Shown here one piece after another: positions 1 to 5,619 of a DNA stretch of 6,403 nt. A program made the position numbers and the translations under genes. Source of the stretch: JAOUEA01 sp046732015 (lineage in GTDB: Bacteria; Actinomycetota; UBA4738; HRBIN12); NCBI GenBank assembly GCA_046732015.1, contig JBKPMF010000311.1:1-6403 (forward strand), written 5' to 3'. Each line of letters opens with the position of its first letter. Positions within the stretch are counted from its first letter, which is position 1. The notes beneath the pieces are model-generated. The model saw nothing but the letters and a program-made list of their open reading frames with translations, had not been told where the DNA came from and searched no databases.

Positions 1-1030
1 CCGGGACTCGTTGCATGAAGCCGACATGTGGGCGGTCGAAGGGCTCACCCATCGATACCCCACCAAGGTGCTCGCCGAGCTGATCCCCACGTGCCCCCAG
101 TACTGCGGGCACTGCACCCGGATGGACCTCGTGGGCAACGACACCCTGCAGGTGTTGAAGTACAAGTTCGAGACCAAGCAGAACGAGCGCTGGGACCAGA
201 TGTTGGACTACCTCCGGCGGACGCCGCAGGTCCGCGACGTCGTGGTGAGCGGCGGCGACATGGCCAACGTTCCGGTCAAGCGCCTCGAGGCCTTCGTGAT
301 GTCGCTCATGGACATCGACAACATCCGAGACATCCGGATCGCAACCAAGGGCCTGATGGGCCTGCCCCAGCATTTCCTGCAGGACGACGTGCGTGCCGCC
401 TTCGGGCGCATGGGGGCCCGCGCGAACGAGCGCGGTGTCGACATCGCGGTCCACACCCACGTGAACCACGCGAACTCGGTGACGCCGCTCGTGCGCGACG
501 CGGCGCAGATGGTGCTCGATTCGGGGTTCCGCGACGTGCGCAACCAGGGCGTGCTGCTCCGTGGTGTGAATACCACCGTGAACGAGCTGCTCGACCTGTG
601 CTTCACCCTGCTCGATCACGGCAAGATCCTGCCCTACTACTTCTACATGTGCGACATGATCCCCAACGCCGAACACTGGCGCACCAGTGTCGCCGAGACC
701 CAGGCGTTGCAGTTCGGACTGCTGGGCTACATGCCCGGATTCGCGACCCCGCGCATGGTGTGCGACGTCCCCTTCGTGGGCAAGCGCTGGGTGCACATGC
801 TGGGCGACTACGACCGCACGCGCGGCATCTCGTACTGGACGAAGAACTACCGCACGGGGATCGAGTTCGACGACCCCGAGGCGTTGTCACGCCAGTACCA
901 CTACTACGACCCGATCTACACGCTGCCCGAAGTGGGACAGGAGTGGTGGCGCGCGAAGATGCGTGAGGGATTGGACGACCTGCTCGCCGAACTCGCGACC
1001 GAACAAGGGCTCGAGGTCGGCGCCTCCTGA
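1..1030 (+). CDS. KamA-family radical SAM/PLP aminomutase (lysine 2,3-aminomutase-like), 5' partial
   Basis: Probable amino acid 2,3-aminomutase: a [4Fe-4S]/SAM and PLP enzyme that moves an alpha-amino group to the beta carbon. The frame is open to the window edge (first full codon at 2). The TTG at 11 is probably an internal Leu, because RDSLHEAD..EGLTHRYP matches the conserved KamA segment preceding the cluster, so roughly 100 N-terminal residues lie upstream. Numbering from TTG 11: CPQYCGHC at 28-35 is the CxxxCxxC cluster motif and R37 follows it as in lysine aminomutase; SGGD at 80-83 is the SAM-binding GGD; NQGVLLRGVN at 178-187 is a family hallmark. D215 and D252 sit where lysine aminomutase has its two substrate-amine aspartates, with the same 37-residue spacing; K258 is the likely PLP lysine. 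Odd: the PLP loop is DVPFVGK instead of a glycine-rich loop, there are insertions between the cluster motif and D215, and the C-terminal zinc cysteines are absent. Family is sure; lysine as substrate is not. Confidence 0.9.
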   Translation, partial: RDSLHEADMWAVEGLTHRYPTKVLAELIPTCPQYCGHCTRMDLVGNDTLQVLKYKFETKQNERWDQMLDYLRRTPQVRDVVVSGGDMANVPVKRLEAFVMSLMDIDNIRDIRIATKGLMGLPQHFLQDDVRAAFGRMGARANERGVDIAVHTHVNHANSVTPLVRDAAQMVLDSGFRDVRNQGVLLRGVNTTVNELLDLCFTLLDHGKILPYYFYMCDMIPNAEHWRTSVAETQALQFGLLGYMPGFATPRMVCDVPFVGKRWVHMLGDYDRTRGISYWTKNYRTGIEFDDPEALSRQYHYYDPIYTLPEVGQEWWRAKMREGLDDLLAELATEQGLEVGAS

Positions 1031-1033
1031 GCG

Positions 1034-1049
1034 CTCGGTCCCTCGGTCC
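1034..1049. repeat. perfect tandem repeat of CTCGGTCC, two copies
   Basis: Two abutting identical 8-bp copies (1034-1041 and 1042-1049) lie in the 41-bp gap between the aminomutase stop and the amidase start. They overlap the place where a -35 element would lie relative to the TAGCGT hexamer at 1060. The repeat is certain; an operator role is inference, and chance duplication in GC-rich sequence is possible. Confidence 0.8.
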
Positions 1050-1059
1050 GGCCCTCTGC

Positions 1060-1065
1060 TAGCGT
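1060..1065 (+). promoter_or_regulatory. candidate -10 element of a leaderless promoter for the amidase gene
   Basis: TAGCGT fits the actinobacterial TANNNT -10 pattern and ends six bases before the ATG at 1072, so a transcript could start at or next to the start codon. No Shine-Dalgarno-like purine run precedes that ATG, which fits leaderless translation. No convincing -35 hexamer is visible. If real, the amidase can be expressed apart from the upstream aminomutase. Confidence 0.4.
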
Positions 1066-1071
1066 CGCTGC

Positions 1072-1929
1072 ATGACACGGTTGCTGCACGTCGTGGCCGC
1101 CCAGGTGTCGCCCGTCGCCGGCGATCCCGAGGCCACCGTGGACAAGTTCGCGCACGACGTGCGGATGATGCGTGGTTCTTTCCCGAAGGCCCAGCTGTTC
1201 ACCTTCCCGGAGCTCTACCTCACCGGTGAGCATCCGTTCCGCCACCATGTGGCGATGGACGGGATCCGTCACCGGGTCCCGGGGCCGTTCACCGAACGGA
1301 TCGGCGAGGTTGCGCGACGGGCTCGCCGCTGGATCCAGGCCGGGTCGGTCTACGAGGCCGCCGGGCGCAAGACGTACAACACCGCGCTGCTCTTCGCGCC
1401 CGATGGCTCGCTCGCCGGCACCTACCGCAAGCTCTTCCCGTGGATGCCGCTGGAAACGAGCGACCCCGGTGGTGCACCCCCGCCCGTCGTCGCGATGCCT
1501 CGTCTCGGCGCGGCGGGCATGATGATCTGTTACGACGGGTGGTTCCCGGAGGTCGCAAGATCGCTCGCGATGCGCGGCGCCGAGGTGATCCTGCATCCCA
1601 CATTGACCACCACCCCGGACCGTGAGGAAGAGCTCGTCATGGCCCGCGCGAATGCGATCGCGAACCAGTGCTACGTGATCAACGTCAACGCCAGCGTCGA
1701 GATCGGCGGCGGCCGCTCGATCGGCGTCGACCCCGAGGGGCGGGTGCTGTTCGAGGGCGGCAGCGGCGAGGAGTTCTTCAGCGAGGTGCTCGACCTCGAC
1801 CGGGTCGTCACCGTTCGCGATCGCGGCACCCGAGGGATGAACCGGCTGCTCTGGCAGCTCCAGGAGCACGGGCCCAAGGCGGCCGACCCGAACTACCGGT
1901 CGTTCCGCGCGGACCACCCGAAGCGCTGA
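1072..1929 (+). CDS. carbon-nitrogen hydrolase (nitrilase superfamily, aliphatic amidase/formamidase-like)
   Basis: Cytoplasmic enzyme of 285 residues predicted to hydrolyse a non-peptide C-N bond (amide or carbamoyl) through a cysteine thioester. The superfamily triad is visible: E47 in FTFPELYLTG, K120 in TYRKLFPW, and C153 in MMICYDGWFPE. E128, eight residues after the lysine, corresponds to the additional conserved glutamate. The stretches YRKLFPWMPLE, CYDGWFPEVARSLAMRGAE and the arginine-rich VRDRGTRGMNRLLWQL near the C-terminus resemble aliphatic amidase and formamidase more than N-carbamoylputrescine amidase or NAD synthetase amidase domains. It is shorter than typical AmiE (about 345 residues), so the assignment to that branch is tentative. 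There is no signal peptide. The ATG at 1072 is the only sensible start: it lies 41 bases after the aminomutase stop and gives MTRLLHVVAAQVSP, the expected first beta strand. Association with the aminomutase suggests amino acid or amide metabolism, but the substrate is unknown. Confidence 0.88.
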   Translation: MTRLLHVVAAQVSPVAGDPEATVDKFAHDVRMMRGSFPKAQLFTFPELYLTGEHPFRHHVAMDGIRHRVPGPFTERIGEVARRARRWIQAGSVYEAAGRKTYNTALLFAPDGSLAGTYRKLFPWMPLETSDPGGAPPPVVAMPRLGAAGMMICYDGWFPEVARSLAMRGAEVILHPTLTTTPDREEELVMARANAIANQCYVINVNASVEIGGGRSIGVDPEGRVLFEGGSGEEFFSEVLDLDRVVTVRDRGTRGMNRLLWQLQEHGPKAADPNYRSFRADHPKR

Positions 1930-1932
1930 GTT

Positions 1933-1949
1933 CCGCGGCTACCCGCCGG
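1933..1949. terminator. weak GC-only hairpin at the convergent gene junction
   Basis: CCGCGG (1933-1938) can pair with CCGCCGG (1943-1949) through six G-C pairs with one bulged C (1946) and the 4-base loop CTAC. It spans the stop codon of the minus-strand gene and begins four bases after the plus-strand stop. No T-tract follows on either strand, so it is not a classical intrinsic terminator; a bidirectional pause or 3'-end stabiliser is possible. Such a short stem can arise by chance at this GC content. Confidence 0.25.
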
Positions 1950-2664
1950 CACGCTTGAGGAACAACAGATGCACCATGCGGCCGATCGCGAGGACCGCGG
2001 CCACCGCGACGAACCACAGCCAACCCAGACCGCCGCCCTCCTGCTCGTGGGAGACCGCCGGCGCCGGTGCCTGCGCGGAGGTGTCACCGGCGATGAAGCG
2101 CCGGTTCGGTCGGCCGTTCCCCAGGGTGTCGCAGGTGCCCTCGTCCCGGACGATCACGTTCCAGCCGAGGTCCTCGAGCCCGGGTGAGGTGCCGGTTTCG
2201 TCCTCGTCGGCGGACAGGATCCTGCCGGGCACCTGCAGCTCCATCGTCGAGCCGTCGATCCGCGGCGCGATGAACGTGTTCTCCGCGGCCTCGGGCAGCA
2301 GCAAGATCGTGAGACCGGGGTCGGCCACCGCGTCGTACCGGATCAGACGGTTGATCCCGCGGTAGGGGCCGAACGACAGCACCGGCACGTCGGGGTCACG
2401 CAGCACCACGTCGACCCGGAACGGCGACCCGCGATCGTCCGGTACGTCCAACGGACGATCGAACTCGAAGGTCCACAGGGCTGAGGTGTCCAGTTCCACG
2501 ATCTCGGCGCGGGCCGAGACGAGGTCGGGAGCGTCGGCGCTGGTGCCCGCGCCCGCACCGATGCCGGGACACGGACCCGGGTCACCCACGGGATCGGCGG
2601 CGGCCAGCACGAACGGCGAGAGCAGCAGGATCGCGGCCGCGACGCCCGGCGTCGCACGGCGCAT
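1939..2664 (-). CDS. unrecognised secreted protein with signal peptide and C-terminal membrane anchor
   Basis: I do not recognise this 241-residue protein. Residues 1-23 form a signal peptide (MRR, a hydrophobic stretch to about 20, AAA before D24). The ectodomain (about 24-205) has alternating hydrophobic strands, such as LWTFEFDRPLDVP at 63-75 and FRVDVVLRDPD at 82-92, suggesting a beta-sandwich. Two cysteines, C32 and C178, could form a disulfide linking its ends. A proline/alanine/glutamate-rich linker (about 195-212) leads to a transmembrane helix (about 213-236) ending in KRAGG. Predicted topology is ectodomain outside with a tiny cytoplasmic tail. Its ATG overlaps the stop of the phosphoesterase gene as TGATG, so translation is probably coupled and the products may work together at the surface. 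No catalytic motif is evident. Its stop is 9 bases from that of the convergent amidase gene. That it is a real gene is well supported; its function is unknown. Confidence 0.85.
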   Translation of the reverse strand: MRRATPGVAAAILLLSPFVLAAADPVGDPGPCPGIGAGAGTSADAPDLVSARAEIVELDTSALWTFEFDRPLDVPDDRGSPFRVDVVLRDPDVPVLSFGPYRGINRLIRYDAVADPGLTILLLPEAAENTFIAPRIDGSTMELQVPGRILSADEDETGTSPGLEDLGWNVIVRDEGTCDTLGNGRPNRRFIAGDTSAQAPAPAVSHEQEGGGLGWLWFVAVAAVLAIGRMVHLLFLKRAGG

Positions 2665-2666
2665 CA
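2662..2666 (-). promoter_or_regulatory. TGATG stop/start overlap (translational coupling)
   Basis: Read on the minus strand, the phosphoesterase stop TGA (2666-2664) shares one base with the ATG (2664-2662) of the orphan surface protein. Only a weak GGA precedes it, so re-initiation by the terminating ribosome is the likely mode, fixing the ratio of the two proteins. The overlap is visible; coupling is inferred. Confidence 0.7.
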
Positions 2667-4142
2667 GCAGTCCAGCTCGTCCAGGAGGTACGGGTCGGTT
2701 CGCGGCTCCTGGGTGAAGTCGAAGGCGCCGCTCAGCGGGTCGGCCTGCGCGTCGCGCTCGGTCATCGGATCGAGCCCGTGCAGGTCCTCGATGAACTTCA
2801 GCACCGAGGAGAACTCGTACACGTTGGAGTCGATCGCGCCACCCTCGGGGTTGTCACCCTGGCGGGTCCAGGGCGAGATGATCAGCGCCGGGGTCCGCGG
2901 TCCGAGGCCCATGATGTCGTAGTGAGGCGGCACGACGTGGTCGTAGAAGCCTCCGAAGTCGTCCCATACGATCACGACGGCGGTGGACTCCCACGCATCG
3001 CTGCGCATCAGCGTGTTCAGGTACTCGATCGTCCAGTTCTGGCCCTCGCACACGGTGGTGCCCGAACCCGGATGTTCGTTCGGCGCGCCTTCGGGCGGGA
3101 TCAGCCACGAGACCTCCGGCAGATCACCGTTCTTGACGTCGGTGAGGAACGTGTCGGGCGGCTGCACCTTCTCCCACATGTCGGAGAACCGCACGTGGCG
3201 CACCGCCTGCAACGCGTTCATCCATGCATCGGCGTTGGCGTAGTACTTCCAGCTGATCCCGGCGTCCTCCAGCTCGTCGGGCAGCACCGGGATGTTGATG
3301 CACGTGCGCGTCTGCTCCCAGTACGCCGCGATCTTCAACAGCTGACCGGGATCGGCCGTGATGTTCTTCTCCAGCGCCATGATCCGTTTGACGTCCGCAT
3401 CGGTGAGATCTTCGAGTGGGAACCGCTGCGTGTACTCGAGCGGGTCGTCGCAGTAGTTGCCCTCGGTCTCGGTGGTCGTCTTGTTGTCGACGATGCCGTA
3501 GGACTGAGCGGCCACCGTGTAAAGATGCTCGGGGAAGGTCGGCCCGTACATCGACGTGAAGAAGTGATCGGCCACCACGAAGCGATCGGCGTAGCTGTAG
3601 TAGGCCGGGAGCGAATCGCGGTCGTACTGGGAGTAGCCGGTCATGTCCTCGCCCAGCGAGACGCAGTTGAAGCCGTTCATCTCCCCGCCGTTGATCGACA
3701 GCAGCCCTGGGTAGAAGGCGTGGCCCAGGTCGTGGGGGATGATCTGGGGCGCCGCCGTGAGCGGCACCGTCTCGGCGCCCTCCAGCGTGGAGCAGTTCAT
3801 CGTCCCCCCTTCGGTGGCGCCGTCGACCCCGGGATACTTGCCGAAGTAGTGATCGAAGCTGCGGTTCTCCTTCACCATGAACACGACGTGCTTGATGGGG
3901 TTCTGGCCAGGAACGATCACGCCCACATCGTCGTTCCCGCCGTTGCCGCCCCCGTGGTGCTTCCCGCCCCCCGGGGTCTTGCCACCTGCCTGTTCAGAGG
4001 AATCGCCGCGTGGCCACAGGAACCACACCAGGCCGACGACGAGGACCAACACGAGCGCCGCGAACATCCGCCGCCGAGCGATCTCCTGCCGCGTCGGCCG
4101 GCGCGGTCCTGCGGGACGGATGAGGGGCCCTTGGGGTTGCAC
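2664..4142 (-). CDS. membrane-anchored phosphoesterase, phospholipase C/acid phosphatase family
   Basis: Predicted extracytoplasmic metal-dependent phosphoesterase of the family of bacterial phospholipases C and AcpA-type acid phosphatases. From the GTG at 4142 it has 492 residues: a basic tail (1-26, with RRR just before the membrane), one transmembrane helix (27-43) without a clear cleavage site, a Gly/His/Asn-rich spacer (about 53-72), then the catalytic domain. Motifs: KENRSFDHYFG with E92-N93; GPTFPEH with T202 as probable nucleophile; NEHPGSG near H357; WDDFGGFYDHV with D394, D395, D401 and H402; and a typical family end, SSVLKFIE..GLDPMTERDA. Cysteines in the ectodomain suit disulfides. 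Start choice: a TTG at 4178 would add 12 residues and overlap the sulfatase gene by 23 bases; GTG 4142 avoids overlap and lies ten bases after a TAGACT hexamer; ATG 4067 would remove most of the basic tail. Substrate (phospholipid or other phosphomonoester/diester) cannot be decided. Confidence 0.88.
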   Translation of the reverse strand: MQPQGPLIRPAGPRRPTRQEIARRRMFAALVLVLVVGLVWFLWPRGDSSEQAGGKTPGGGKHHGGGNGGNDDVGVIVPGQNPIKHVVFMVKENRSFDHYFGKYPGVDGATEGGTMNCSTLEGAETVPLTAAPQIIPHDLGHAFYPGLLSINGGEMNGFNCVSLGEDMTGYSQYDRDSLPAYYSYADRFVVADHFFTSMYGPTFPEHLYTVAAQSYGIVDNKTTTETEGNYCDDPLEYTQRFPLEDLTDADVKRIMALEKNITADPGQLLKIAAYWEQTRTCINIPVLPDELEDAGISWKYYANADAWMNALQAVRHVRFSDMWEKVQPPDTFLTDVKNGDLPEVSWLIPPEGAPNEHPGSGTTVCEGQNWTIEYLNTLMRSDAWESTAVVIVWDDFGGFYDHVVPPHYDIMGLGPRTPALIISPWTRQGDNPEGGAIDSNVYEFSSVLKFIEDLHGLDPMTERDAQADPLSGAFDFTQEPRTDPYLLDELDC

Positions 4143-4152
4143 GATGGGGCGA

Positions 4153-4158
4153 AGTCTA
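4153..4158 (-). promoter_or_regulatory. candidate internal -10 element before the phosphoesterase
   Basis: TAGACT on the minus strand fits TANNNT; its first three bases are the sulfatase stop codon. It ends ten bases before the GTG at 4142, slightly long for a leaderless start. No -35 element is obvious. It could give the phosphoesterase and the surface protein a promoter of their own. Confidence 0.25.
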
Positions 4159-5619
4159 CCCGTCGGCCTGCGCTGCAACGAGGGAGGTGAGCAAGGCGTT
4201 CAGCCGCTCCTGCACCTCCGCGTAGGGGGTGGTTCCGGCGCGATTGCGCACCTGGTGGGGGTCGGCCGGTCCCACCGCTCCGGTGAGGTCGTACAGCTCC
4301 ATGGTGCCGTCGGCGTTGCGCACGAACGTGAAGTCGTGGGTTCGGACGGCGGTCCACGGGGGCACCTCGTCATCGCCGGCGTACTGGAGCAGGACCCCCG
4401 GCCTCGAGACCGGCGCGGCGGGGCCCTCCTCGAGCCATGGGCGCAGGCTCATCCCGTCGGTCGCCATCGGCGCCGCCCCGGTGGTAGACGACACGAGGTC
4501 CATGATCGTCGGGGCGAGGTCGACGTTCATGACCAGGTCGTCCACGGTGCTCGTCATCGTCCACGGGGACCGCATCACCAGGGGCGTGCGCACGCATTCC
4601 TCGTAGGCACAGCGCTTGCCCTGCCATCGATGTTCGCCGAACGAGAACCCGTTGTCGGTCAGCACGATGATGAGGGTGCGATCGAGTTCGCCGCGAGCCT
4701 CGACGGCTTCGGTGAGCGCGCGAACCCCGCGGTCGACGGCCAGGAGGGTCTCTCGTTCACGACGCCGACGCTCGGTGAGCAGCACCCGCTCGTCGTCAGT
4801 GATCGCCGGCAGGGCCTGGATCCAGGCGGGCTTGCCTCGCACGTCGTTGAGGACACGCTCGCTCGGGGTCGGGACGGGTTGACCCTCGAACGCCCCACGG
4901 TCCTCCGGCGCCGGCAGCCAGGGCTCGTGGGGAGCCGTCGGGGTGAACATCAGGAACCACGGCGCGTCCGTGGGTGCGGCCCGCAGGAACCCGAGCGCCT
5001 GATCGGCCAGGTAGGTGGTGGCGTAGTCCTCGGACGCGTGTCCCACGACCGCCTCCACCCCCTGATCCACCAGGTGGTAGTCGTAGTACGTCGTACCGAG
5101 CCCCTGGTTCCGCTTCGCGACGAACCGATCCCAGCCGGGCGGGGTGTAAGGGCCGCGGTCCCACGGGAAGTCGTTCAGGTACTTGCCGATCAACCCCGTC
5201 GTGTAGCCGGCGTCGTCCAGCCATGTCGCGAGGGTGGCGGACTCATCCAGATCGAAGCCATCGGTGTTGGTCTCCACCCCCGTGTGCGGTGAGGTCAGCC
5301 CGGTGAGGATCGAGGCCCGCGAGGGGCAGCACAATGGGGTGTCGAGGAAGGCATGGGAGAACGTGACCCAATGTCCGTCGGGCCGGGTCATCTGCGATTC
5401 GAGCCACGGCATCGCCGCGGGACCGACGGTCGAGGGCAGCGTGTCGAACGTCTGGTCGTCGGTCAGGACGATCAACACGTTGAGCGGCAGCGCGTGCGGA
5501 GCTCCGTGGTCCACCCCGGGCAGGATGGCCGCGGCGGCGACGGCGCACATCGCCAGGCCGAACGCCACCACGATCCGCCTAGGTGCGGTCGAGCCAGCCC
5601 CCGTCCCGTCCGTTCGCAT
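4156..5619 (-). CDS. formylglycine-dependent sulfatase, N-acetylglucosamine-6-sulfatase-like
   Basis: Exported type I sulfatase, 487 residues, predicted to hydrolyse sulfate esters, possibly on sulfated sugars. From ATG 5619: basic n-region with R14-R15, hydrophobic segment 16-33 (signal peptide or anchor), then LIVLTDDQTF with metal ligands D54-D55. LCCPSRASILTG holds the C-x-P-S-R signature; C97 would be oxidised to formylglycine, R101 completes the motif. Others: K146 in IGKYLN, H231 in APHEPW, D322-N323 in LTDNG, H330 in GEHRW and K335. TPLCCPSR, GKYLN and PPGWDRF resemble GlcNAc-6-sulfatase-type enzymes, but substrate is unproven. Activity needs a formylglycine-generating enzyme, not present here. 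A GTG at 5667 would add 16 Arg/Ser-rich residues and overlap XdhC by 89 bases; ATG 5619 overlaps by 41; GTG 5571, preceded by AGGCGG, overlaps by none but loses the basic n-region. ATG 5619 is a compromise. Its stop is 13 bases before the phosphoesterase GTG, suggesting an operon. Confidence 0.9.
   Translation of the reverse strand: MRTDGTGAGSTAPRRIVVAFGLAMCAVAAAAILPGVDHGAPHALPLNVLIVLTDDQTFDTLPSTVGPAAMPWLESQMTRPDGHWVTFSHAFLDTPLCCPSRASILTGLTSPHTGVETNTDGFDLDESATLATWLDDAGYTTGLIGKYLNDFPWDRGPYTPPGWDRFVAKRNQGLGTTYYDYHLVDQGVEAVVGHASEDYATTYLADQALGFLRAAPTDAPWFLMFTPTAPHEPWLPAPEDRGAFEGQPVPTPSERVLNDVRGKPAWIQALPAITDDERVLLTERRRRERETLLAVDRGVRALTEAVEARGELDRTLIIVLTDNGFSFGEHRWQGKRCAYEECVRTPLVMRSPWTMTSTVDDLVMNVDLAPTIMDLVSSTTGAAPMATDGMSLRPWLEEGPAAPVSRPGVLLQYAGDDEVPPWTAVRTHDFTFVRNADGTMELYDLTGAVGPADPHQVRNRAGTTPYAEVQERLNALLTSLVAAQADG

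Noticed and set aside
11..13. TTG at 11 as the true start of the aminomutase
   Set aside because: The conserved LHE segment continues upstream of it into RDS with no stop, and the N-terminal region of the family would be missing; the gene is better read as cut by the window edge.
916..1917. 333-codon open frame on the minus strand opposite the amidase gene
   Set aside because: The plus strand has the intact Glu-Lys-Cys amidase triad; the antisense frame crosses into the aminomutase gene and shows no family signature.
2778..4190. 470-codon open frame on the plus strand opposite the phosphoesterase gene
   Set aside because: It is the antisense shadow of a gene with clear family motifs; its translation is a Val/His/Arg/Gly-rich composition with no recognisable domain, as expected from high third-position GC.
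3877..5292. 471-codon open frame on the plus strand opposite the sulfatase and phosphoesterase genes
   Set aside because: It runs across the junction of two well-supported genes, starts inside one of them, and encodes an Arg/Gly/Val-biased sequence without any motif.
5546..5580. Twin-arginine export signal or lipobox in the sulfatase leader
   Set aside because: RRIVVAF lacks the usual residues of the Tat motif beyond the arginines, and LAMC has Met just before Cys, which does not fit a lipobox; an ordinary Sec signal or anchor is more likely.
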